A stretch of DNA of 60,000 nucleotides from NCBI RefSeq assembly GCF_964355755.1, contig NC_092677.1, positions 24,586,101 through 24,646,100 of the forward strand, in the 5' to 3' direction. Every line of letters starts with the position of its first letter. Within the stretch, counting starts at the first letter, position 1. The notes below the pieces were generated by a model. The model searched no databases. It worked only from the letters and a program-made list of their open reading frames with translations, and was not told the DNA's origin. The translations under genes were made by a program, and so were the position numbers. Origin of the DNA: Antedon mediterranea. Taxonomy: Eukaryota > Echinodermata > Crinoidea > Comatulida > Antedonidae. This document shows, one piece after another, positions 31,201 through 43,200 of the stretch.

Positions 31201-34200
31201 GTGTTACAAACCAAATACTGTAATTATGTAATTATGATGAATTCGATTAGATAATGTAGGCCTATATATATAAAAATCATAATGAATGAAGCAATTTTAA
31301 TGATGATGAAATAAAAGTGGGAAACCCACAAAAGACAAAAAAAAAATACATTTGTCTGTTTAAACCAAAATAAAACATGAAATTAAATTTAGTTGTTATT
31401 ATCATGTATTATTATTCTTATTTTAACCATCAACATCAACTTCGTTTATCGAAGATAATCGGTTATTTTCTGTATCGAATATTACTTTCTTAAAATTTAC
31501 TTGAGTTGAATTAATATTCTTCTGACAACAAGAAAACTACTCACAGATACAATTAAGAAACAAACCCATGCATTATAAACCAAAAGTCTAATTTGAGCCA
31601 CGGCAGTGGCACTTTATTGGCCGCGAGAACTGTGACAGCCCCATGATTTGAACCCAGGACCTGGGATTAACAAGCAAGCTAATCAGACACTAAAGAATCA
31701 ACAGATCAGAAACCTATATAGTTGGCTCTGTATTTCTTTTTTATACGTATGTTTTTGTGTCTTGTATTTTATAATCATTTCCTCCTATAACAGTCAGTCT
31801 CATCTTTTATTAAATCAATTATACAGTAGGCCTACATCAAATGCAGTACAGTACACGGTTTTTGATGTTGTTAAGACATCAATATTAATATTGTGTTTCT
31901 TTATAGCATTGGTTGTTGCTGTTGTCATCGCTGTCATCGCTGTTGTCGTCATCACTTTCATCACTACTAGGCCTATAGGAGGTGATGATTTATCTTTTTT
32001 TATGGTTAGGTTGAGGGTTAGGTTATGGTCTATCAATACTAGGTGATACACGTGAAACACATGTGATGCTATATTCCAGAATTCAAATGACACTGGAGAA
32101 ATTTAGATACAGTATCAAGAATCAGTTGCACGTAACGAGTAAAATCCATCTGTCATGATTAGGTTAGTCATAATGGCATATGACCCAGGCATCACATGTG
32201 ATACATATATGACATTAATTACAGAATTGTATAAAGTGATATTCATGAACAAATTATATACATAATGTATTAAGTACTGACATTTGGTAGGGAGAACGGT
32301 ATGAGGGAAATAGTGAACCTCCAGGAAACCACTGTCTGGGGGTCAATGGGTTTTGATTAAATGTAATGTTTATTTTGTCGTAGGCCTATAATCATTCGTT
32401 TATTTAAATGATTTTCTAATTTGTTTGAGCAGTAATTATTTGTATTTTATTTGTCTTTTAACTTAAATGTAACTGTTTATTTTGACATTTTATAACAACA
32501 TTATTATTTTTAAATATTACTTGTGTTTTGCCTACTATACTAAGTACTGTATTTTTTAATTTTTAATTTTATTTATCTGTTAAATGTTAATTGAATTATA
32601 GGTCGACCAAATGCGCCAACAGTCACACTGTTGGAACAAAACCTCACTTCCATTACACTACGAATAGAAGACCCTGAATACACCGGTGATCTTGACCTAA
32701 TTTTCTACAATATCAGCTTTAAATATGAAAGTAGGGGAAAGGATGTCGTTGATTTTAATATGTTTGATTACAGTAAGTCTTCATCAATTAAGTAAAATAA
32801 AACAACTATTGGTTGACATTGATAACCAAGGGCTGCACAGAAAATGTTGTTTATTTCTCCTTTTTTTATTATTCAATCAGAGGATAAAAATGACAAAGAT
32901 TTTCAAATTTACACAATCAAAGAACTGTTATCAGAGAAACCATACAAAATCAGAGTGGCTGGCAAGAATAAATATATGTTAGGATACCAAAGCGAAGAAT
33001 TATACGCTAGAACACTAACAGAAGGTAAGTATCGTTATTTCATGAAGGATACATAACTTAAGATTTAAGTACAGCAATCCATTAGACTTAGGTACCATCA
33101 AAATGTCCACAAAAGTTGGTTAAACTGAGTTAAATATGGGTTGGTAATGTGGAAAAAAGACTTTCTGAATACCAAAAAGTTATCTATTGTGATCATTACA
33201 TAGTTTGAAAAATATATATACACATATGTATTACCAACTGTCTGAAATGCGACATAGGCTGTACAGTAAGATCAAGAAAATGGTTCCTTTCCTGCCCTAA
33301 ACTCTGTAAATTAAGAAATGGTCTAATCCGCCATGTATGAACACATAATGTAATACAGTAATAATAATATTGTGTAGACTAATAAACATTTATAACTGTT
33401 TAGTAATTCATTGTTAGATTCCAAACATTATTATAAAACATATGGACGGATTAAAATAAAATAATAAATTGTTACTGTGAGCGTAGGTAGGGAGGATAAG
33501 GGAGAAAATCAAACTGTGTACGTCAATACTACTTAGTTAGGGAAAATCAGCACCAAACCTAGAAAAAATTATTTACAAAGCGACTTTTATGGGAAAACCT
33601 TTATATGAATCTAAAATACCACCAAAAAAAAGTTCTAAGGATTTGGCCCATGGGAGACTTTTTTTGGCGTCATTTTCAAAATGGCCGCTTACAACTTGAC
33701 ATGCTTGTATCTTAGTAACCATTAATCATGGAGACTTGGTTTTGGTCTTAAATTGTTGAGAAGATACATATTCCTATTCTTCATAATGAAACATTTTGTC
33801 CAAAAGTGACCAGAAATGATATTTCTGACGTTTTGACCTTTGACCTCAGCTTATTATATCTCAATAACTACTGGTCGCATAATCTTCATATTGGTCTCAA
33901 ATTGTTAAGAACATGTATGTTCCTATTTGGTATAATGGAGCATTATGTACAATTGTGACAAGAAGTATGGTTTTATTAACTTTTAACCTTATATGTGAAA
34001 AGAGCACCAAACTTGAGAAAAAAATCACATTTTAAATGTTTTTGAGGGTGGGAGAGGGGATTATTCATCATGTAATAACACCGAAACTTGGATATTGCTC
34101 CCAGTCGTTTACTTACTAAAGATTCCTTATTATTGGTAATAGTTTAAAATCCACATGTAATTATAGACGTACAATGATATTATTTTTACCAAATAATCAA

Positions 34201-37200
34201 CTTTCTTTAAAACATACACCGTCACTTAGACGAAAGCTGATGATTTTGTTGTTGTTGAGACTAGCCAGATTATTACTGTGTCAGTAAAGCCTAGGTGTCT
34301 TCATCAGAAAAATGAATGAAAAGTTACATGAGCCATTTTCACATTCGTCTAATGTTGGGACTGGTGTTAGTTCACCATTGATGTTTTTTCCAACCGTATT
34401 TGGTGGCATCAAAGACATGTACATCAATTTCATGATGTGCTAATTTCCTCCAGTCCAGTACTTGAAACCATACCCTCAATGAGTGCTGTAGGATGGCACC
34501 TTCAGTTGGAGAGTGACGCTCAATTGTTAAGCTACCCCTCGCTACCATTTTGGAGTACATACGTACTCTATGTTGTCATGTCTTCATCAGCACCATACAT
34601 TAGTTGCATCAACGATGAGCATGTCAGCATCTGCTGAATAAGCATGGTAAACATTAATTCCATCCTCGGCTAAAGTCGATCATAATAAGTTAATTAGTTC
34701 TTGCTTATTTTTCAAATTTGAAAGAAACTGTGTCTTTTGGACAATACATCTTTGGTTTGTTGACACCTTATAACTTGCACATTTAATCTTTGTTCTTCGT
34801 TTGTGTTCATGGTCTTTTATTGATGCATGTGTGTAAGTGTCAAAAATGACTTCTACTGTTCCTGCCTGGAAATTCTTTTTGATATAATTACTGTAGGATT
34901 TAATTATATCTAGGAATTTTGAATTTGGAGTCCATGGAGTCTGATGTATCAACCATCCTCCATCTATAACGTACACACACTGGCTGACTCAGATATGGTT
35001 TTGAGATAGTTCCCAAGTGACGCCTTGTCAGGCTTCTGTAAAAATTCAGAGGTATCATACAGGGATGTTGATAGAGGTGTCAGTTCATATTTTAATGTTT
35101 CACATAGTGAAAAGTTATCACGTTCACTGAGAAGGACAAGTCTTGTAAATAGGGTTGTATTGTTGACATAAGCATTCTTTCCTCCAACTTTCACACATTT
35201 TTTACATGTAGACATGATAATGGTTTAATGTTTCGTGTAGACATTCTGTGATTCAGAGGTTTAGCATCTACTTGTTTCTGTATGGTGAGAGACCTATATT
35301 GTAGCAATTGTCACAATTTACTTCGTTGACGAATTCAGTGGATAAACCTGTCGACAGTGAAACGATGATTTTACTGTGGATTCTGTGGATCTTCAAAACA
35401 TTCATTGAACCAATTGAGTACTTGACCGAAGATAGATGTGTCAATTTTCATTGCACTTTGTGAGCATTCTTTGTGTGGCAGGTTTGGAGTGTTTCCTTTG
35501 TCTTCTAGTAGGTGATGGATCTCAGAAACATGATTCAAAGTCAGTACCCAAGGCAGGTATGTTGCTCCGCTTGTAGTTGAAGTACCCCTCATCCGGCCCA
35601 TAGACAAACCGCCCTGTGATTTTGAATGTCTCATAAGGGTCTGTTCAATTGCTATGTCACTCCATACACCTGCCCATTGTTTTTCGTTATATCTGATGGT
35701 ATGATCCCCATTGCAGAATATCGCCCATGTGGCAGGATCATCTTTTTTCAGCTGCAACATAGTCTGAAGGTATATACTGCTGCCTTTGTCTAATGTGTGT
35801 TGCTTCTCTATACATAAACAAATATTCTATTTATGCTTACCAAAATTGCATTTGATATGCTGTTGCTGCACTCTTTCTAACAAACATTTGAAATGTATCC
35901 TGCTAGATGGCGCTTCCTGATTGGTCAAAAAGTTTAGCCTATGTACAGCCATGTGGTGGCGGTGTTAATACTTGAATTATATTATTAATAATAATTGAAT
36001 AATATTGGTTAATTGGGTTCAACGGTCAATAAATGGTATTTCTACTTGCTTTATAGAAAAATGTGTCATTACTGCAAATATAAAGTTGTACATTATAAAC
36101 AAATTAAGACCAAAACCCACTCTCTAGGTCAAATAGTTATGTAGCTATGAAACTTCCGGTCAAGAAAGGTCAAAGGTCAGAAATAGCATTGCTGGTAATT
36201 TTTTAGAAAAATATTCCATTATTGCAAATAGGAAATTGTACATTGCGAACAATTTGAGACTAAAATTAAGCATCTACACTGTGTGGTTAATGAAGTACTA
36301 ACTCGTTACTAAAAATAGATTTGACCTTTATATAAAAGGTCATAACTCCTTCCCCCATAGAGAAAATCACTAGAACTTTTTTTTGGTGACCCCTGGGACT
36401 TATATGTTAAGTTTGATGATAAAAATCCTTTGTAAATAATTTTTTCCAGGTTTGGTTAAAAAATGACGTTTTTAACCCTAACTAACTACTTAGTTAACGC
36501 ATTAGTGTTTTTCTACTTGACAACATTCTACAAACAAACGTATATTTTTTATTTGTTTGATAATTTAGATTCTATATTATCTACATTAATACCTAATGTG
36601 ACGTTTTCCATTCCATTCCATTTCTTAAATAAATCTAAAGTTTATTTTATATTTTTTTATATATATCATTTGCATAATAAATATAAATGTATGGCTAATG
36701 TGCATATTATGTGGCATTTAGAAGATAATTAACATAGATATTTCAACAAGTAATGGGATGGAACCTTGGGAACTCCACAGAACAATGGGAATTAGATTTG
36801 AATCAAATTATTATTTTTTTTCTTATTGACCAAAGACCATTTATTGAACACTCATTAAACATTATACAATAAACTTTAATTTCAATATCATGGTTACGTT
36901 ATTAGTGGCAAAACAATCAATTAAAAAATATTTGTTTCTATTTTCTAATGTCATTTGTCATGTATGTTTATCTATTTTTATTCAAAACAATGTTTTATAA
37001 TAATACAAAAATCAATCTTCACCAATTACATATTAATTACGATTTTTTATACGACTCTGACATCATAATTCGATAGTTTACAGAGTGAGATATTTAGATC
37101 GAAGGTTTTGGACAAAGAAAACGCAGATTGTGTTTTTTGCAATAGGCATGTTTATAATTGTTGATACTAGATGGTTCTCGAATAGGCCTACACAGTAATT

Positions 37201-40200
37201 TCAGCGTCAGTGTAAAAAAATGGCGATTTCAAATGTACGTACCGCAGGACTATATTACATGTCATTTACAGAAACGAATAAATAGACACGATGATTTATG
37301 TAGTCAACTAAAATTAGCACCTTGGGAATTACTTCCAAAAGAGAAACTTGTCACAAAATTTGTCTGATTTGGACTCAGTTAAACAAACCCAATTTGTGTT
37401 TTGTGTAACATTAGGGTTGAGGGATGGGGAAGAGGATGGGTACAAAGAAGAACAACTTTTAAATATATTCTTTATCTAACGAAATATTTGTTCATCTTTG
37501 ATAGGCCTATAAATAATATATCACTTGATACAGTAACACATTTGCGATTTAATACTTTGTTAAAACTGTCACTGTCATAGTCGATTGAAATAGCATAGTA
37601 CATGTAACGATACACCACTACAACGTTTATATATTTGTAATTATTAATTAATAGTCCATGGGCCAGACATTTTTTTCGGTATCAAATTGGTGGCAAATGC
37701 TACCATACATTTTTGGAAAGCTTAATCTGTCTAATTTTCAGAAATCCATGATAGCAATGCCAATAGTACAGCTTAATAGTCATTTTTTAGGATTATATAA
37801 CACCGCCTACGGAAAATATGCAACACAAAATTTTGCGGTAGGGGGTAACACTTTTCCTAATAACTCGGGATGTAATGAACAGATTTGCATTTTCTTGGTA
37901 TCAATATGCAGTGTATAGACTGCTAACGTGTAATATATTTTTCTAAGTAAATCCAACAATTATTGACACCATTAGAGGTCAGAAGGTCATTGAACTTTAA
38001 TAAAAAATGATTTTTTTTCTAATATTAACTTATAACTTTCAGTTTTTAACAAAAAAAATACCATAGATGTTATGTAAACTGATGTTTTCATGAACATATA
38101 GACCCAATAAACAAGAAAATTGAAGTTAAAGATTAACAAAATATGAATATGCTGTGTATTATGAAGAAATTTGTTGTTTTTAGTAATTTGTAATCGTTTA
38201 CAGTTATGGGGTAGGGGGTAACATTTTTGCGAATAACTTAAAATTTAGTTAACAGATTTGCATTTTCTTGCTATCAGTATGTAGTGTATAGATTGCCTAA
38301 TTGTAGTATACTAAATGAATCCCGCATTTATTGACATCTTTAGAGGTCAAAAGGTCACTGACCTTTAATAAAAAATGCAATATTTTTCTAAATTAGCTTA
38401 TAAATTTCAATTTTAAACACAAAAATACAAGATATCTTATGCAAACTAATGTTTTCTTAAACCTATAGACAGAATAAATAAGAAAATTGAATTTAACATT
38501 TTTTCAAAATTGAATATGCTGTGCATTATAAAGAAACTTGTTCGTCATTAATAATCTTTGACAATAATGGGGTAGGGGGTAACATTTGTGCAAATAACTT
38601 AAGATTTAGTAAACAGATTTGCATTTTCATGTTATCATTATGTAGTGTATGGATTTCATTATTGTAATATACTTTTTAAAAATGAATCCAGCATCTATTG
38701 ACGTCTTTAGAGGTCAAAGGGTCAATGACCTTCAATCAAAAATGCAATTTCTTCTAAATTAACTTATACATTTCAATGTATAAACGTTTTGAAAATAAGG
38801 CCTATGTCAGAATTCACATAATTTGAGTAATTGAATAGTTTGCGTTTTGTAATGTGATTTATGACACTTTAAAATTAAGATACAAAGTTGTAAATTGGTA
38901 TATCTAGGGTCAATTCCCACCATATAATGCAAATCTAAAATGGTAAGTAAGAACAATCAGAAAAGCTTATATTGTATATATGTATTGTTGAGGCACTTGT
39001 GGTTGCCTCAATAAAATATTAGACCATTTACTCTTTTCAACTGTGTCTGGCATGGCTTTAAAGTTGGTTACAGACCAAAAATGGGCAAAAAAAGATTATA
39101 TTTACAGTGACCTTTGACCTAGGCAACATTTATCCACCCACATAAAATTATTACCATTTTTGAACACATATCTGGTGTACCTCCGGACAAAATTCTGTTT
39201 TGGAGACTCATCTCCTATATGGTGTGACAATTTTGCCATTTTAAATGATCTACGGGGTATTTCGTTGTGGCATAACTTCCTAAATACTAAATAGCATATT
39301 GCAACTATCCCCTTGATGCCCTAGAATGTTACCAAAATTAAAAGGTGCACCAGCTCGGCGCTAGTATCGGACTTCTGGTTTAGATGGGGATAGAGGACGA
39401 AATAGAGGAACATATTTTGGCGTAGTGCTATTATATTATAGATAAGTAAACTAGTCACTAACTCCGTGTCGATTACTCACCTATAGAGATATTATAGTTC
39501 ACTATAATATCTCTATTACTCACCCTAGCTGTTCCATATTGTGTACCGCCGCGATAGGTATATTCTACAACATTTTAGCAGGCCTTTACGATTGTTCCAT
39601 TTCTCTCCTAGGAAGATATCATGAAGGGTTTTAAAACGAAATTATAGATTTCATCGGTAGATTTTTGAAACGCCAATTTCGGACCGCGCGTGAACGTAGT
39701 TAGCAAAATAAAAATTATACAGTACTGAAAATTTAATTAATTAATTAATTAATTAAATATGTTCATAAATCAACGAAGTATATTGTGGGGAATAGTATAT
39801 AAAAGTACATCGAGAGAACTGATGATAAGACCTTTTGTTTAAAATCGGTGAAACCCCGATAGCTGAGGTGTTGAATTGAGTAAGCTGGAAGGTCTGTATA
39901 CTGCGCGCTATTTGTGTCCCGTTAAGACCCTTGGATACTTCTGCCCATGTTGCAAGTCGTCTAAAACACTTAGGCCAAAACGGCCTACTGTGTCTTGGAA
40001 GTTAGTTTCACAAGATGTTTAAACTAAACAATGTATTTTATTATACCAATTAAGATGATATTTATTTGAATAAACGCCCAACACCCCACACATATCGTCA
40101 TCTCTTCAAGGTATGCCATTCGTTGAGCATTGAACTGCCTCATAAATATTGGGTATTCTATTGCGTTCCGCTAAATTTCTTTATTGTGTGTATCGGTTTT

Positions 40201-43200
40201 CTTAAACTTTTTACAATTTCAACAATACCATCATGATAGGGCGTGAATGTCTTGGCTGTCGGTTTAAATTGTTTACGATTTTCATGAGGAAGAGTAATTA
40301 AAAATGGGAAATACATTTGCATCACATTTAGGTATATTGAGCATTCATTAAACATATACATTAAACTAAATACACTTCAATTTCAATATTATGCTGATGA
40401 AATTCGGATAAGGCCCTCCACGGTATAGTAGCCAGAAGTGCAGAACCTACCAGATCAGCACACCGGGTCCCGGAGACGATCCCTACGTTTTTCCATTTTT
40501 TTGTTTTACAATAATACGACAATTATTCTTTACCAATCACTATTAATTACGAGATTCTGACCTCATAATAAGATAGTTTACAGATTGAGATATTGAGATC
40601 GAAGGCTTTGGACAAATCAAAGAAAATACAGATTGTATTTTTTTGCAATAAGCATATAGATATACAGCAAGGTAGTATGTCAACTGTAAAATGATACTAG
40701 GACTAATGATGTAAGGAAAATAATGGTTAACAATTATTTTTCTTTTCAGATGAAATTATCCGAAACTTTTTAACAGCAGAACAGAAAAGGAAATTTAAAG
40801 ATCCAAACAGGAAACCGCCGACGTGGGACACGTATTTTAGACATACATACAACATTTCACAGATGTTTACTGATCTAATATTGAAACCAGAAATTTTGAA
40901 GAAGTATAAATACCTGGATTTAAAAATCGAAAGTCCTACATCATTAAAAGAACTATTATACTTTATCAGGTCCGTGGAATCATGTAAAGTATGCATGACA
41001 GGAGAAGGAGGGGTTGGTAAGACGACTTTACTTCAGTATATATCTTATAACTGGGCAATTGATTCAGATTCTACGTTTGCCGGTAAAATATTATTTCTTA
41101 TAAATGTACGAGATATCGAGGCAGGTAAAACAATTACAGATATGATTGTAGCGCAGGTTAGTATGAGTATTTTTTTTAAACATACTAATCTCCCGACAAA
41201 TGAACTACTAATAGAAAGGTTTATACAGAAGTATGACAGGGAGTTAATTGTGTTGTTAGATGGATTAGATGAGTTGGAATATGGTGTCGTAGGGCCAAAA
41301 CTGATGTTAGAAGGTAATGAACTGAGGGAAAGCATAGTTATTATGACATCACGACCGGGTTTTACGAAAGACTTACTTATTCATTGCGATTTAGATGTAA
41401 AAGTAGAAGGGTTTTCTAAAAATAACATTGAGGAATATATTCAAAAATATTTTATACTTGTTGAAAACCCTGCGCTTGGTGATTCATTGATTGAAGAATT
41501 CAAACTTAATTCGGAATATACAAGTTCTTGGGGTGGCGATCACAAAAAAATATTTGAATTCCTGCAATCCCCTTTTTTATTACTTAAAATGTGCACCATA
41601 TGGGACCATGAACAAATAATTCCTAAACATTTTGAACACTTTTTTATAGAAATTTTTCGATGCATTTTAAATCAGTACCTTAATAGGAACGGTACTTCTA
41701 AAGCAATTCCAAAATATCTTGACTTTCCCGACGAGTTTAACAATTCACTTCGAATATTAGGCAATATTAGTTACATAAAACTACAGACAAATTTACTTCA
41801 TTTTTATAAAACGGATTTGATAAACCTAGCAGGAAATAACAGTTTAGTTGACTTATCTCTTAAATTAGGTTTTGTTTACAAAGACCCTCCATCTGAAAAA
41901 GATTCCTTTTTGGAGACTTATCGATGTCCACATAAGTTACTGGCAGAGGCCCTAGCAGGATTTTACTTGTCTTATAAAAGTCAATTTGAAATTTTAAATT
42001 TTGACGAAAGTGAAGAAATAAGAACTAACACGTATCTACATATGACTAGAGTGTTTACAGTTAGTTTTCTAGGTCCCAACGCGGACAAACTTATGAAATA
42101 CTGGTTGTTGAATAATGCTTCTCATTATTACTCATTTGCAAAATATTTCCAATATGTAAATAAAGAACACGAAAAAAGGGTATTAGAATCACTTGATGAG
42201 CACATAAACCAATCGAAAGAACTAACGATACAAGTCGAACGCTTAACGCGTTCCTTTACAGCGTTTTATAATTACAATTTACACTTTATACAGCATTTGA
42301 AATTGTTACATGAAGAAGTAACAAAATCAGGTAGATATGTAATAGAAAATAAAATTATCGAATTGATAGAAAAATCGACAAAAGAATCATCTGAAGATAT
42401 TTGCAGGCTTGTAGCACACGTATTAATAATAATACAACAAAATAAGAATATAGGGATCGATGAATACGTTGAATACAGTGACTTATATTTACTGTATTTA
42501 TTTAATAAATGGGGTGATACAGCTATTGAGATTCTCTCAAACGAGTGGAGAAGATGTCATTTAAATGAAGAAATACAGGAAATTAGTTTTTCTTACCCCA
42601 TGTCCACGTTATTTCTTATTACTTATTTGAATGGCACACACTTATGTCATTTTTTTCAATCTTTTTCCAACCTTCGATTTCTCTACATGGACGACGGTGG
42701 TTATATATATAATGGTAAGCTTATTAAAGAAATTATAACCGAATGTAACAATAGTACAGTGTTTTCAGAATTAACGGAGCTTGATCTCAGTCACAATGAT
42801 TTAACAGATATAAATGGAACATTATTAAGTCACATAATTCATATTTCTAAAGATTTGAAAAGAATTAATTTAGAATCTTGTAATTTAAATGGTACCCATA
42901 TAAATAGTATGTTGAAAAAACATGAAGTAAAGTATCTGAAGTTAAAAAATATTACCATTCAATTAGAAGACAATAACCTTTCAGATATTGATACAGATTC
43001 ACTTGTAAAGCTGATAAACTTAGAAACATCCGGGTGGTTAAAATGGAAAAATTATAAACTATCAGCCAAGCACTTACAAGCTCTTCTGATTTCACATCAG
43101 AAGTACAGATTTATAAGAGTCATTCGTGTTGATTTGGATAATGTAGACCTATCGTCAATTAATGGAAGTATACTAGCTAACATTTTTATTATATTTCCAA

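Larger units (their letters stand above)
33534..36484 (-). mobile_element. 2.95-kb TIR element with remains of an uncharacterised protein family
   Basis: Imperfect inverted ends of about 125 bp: TAGTTAGGG, then CCAAACCT and GAAAAAATTATTTACAAAG, then CACCAAAAAAAAGTTCTA appear in order at 33534 onward and, in reverse complement, up to 36484. ACTACT flanks both sides (33528-33533 and 36485-36490), a likely 6-bp target duplication. The interior carries minus-strand coding remains. It sits in the last intron of gene 2. To my knowledge this protein family has no assigned function; its link to an element with TIRs is the novelty here. Confidence 0.7.
36485..40749. other. Last intron of gene 2, remainder
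   Basis: It holds a diverged duplication (36830-37150 with 40310-40660), a satellite (37838-about 38930), a palindrome (39484-39515) and an (AATT)n run at about 39731-39756. ORFs of 60 to 90 codons, such as 37158-37367, have no recognisable domain and no clear splice borders. Confidence 0.5.

Noticed and set aside
31648-31906. ORF from 31648 as a separate small membrane protein
   Set aside because: Its hydrophobic end is the TM exon of gene 2; the part before it is SINE and intron.
37158-37367. 69-codon ORF as an extra exon of gene 2
   Set aside because: No convincing acceptor and donor with phase 1, and no match in genes 1 or 3; left as unexplained.
37838-38930. CRISPR-like array
   Set aside because: Units are long, near-identical and without short spacers; this is a satellite in animal DNA.
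40863-40865. ATG at 40863 as start of the gene 2 NACHT protein
   Set aside because: Conserved coding sequence (DEIIRNFL) extends upstream to an acceptor at 40749 and is shared with gene 3.
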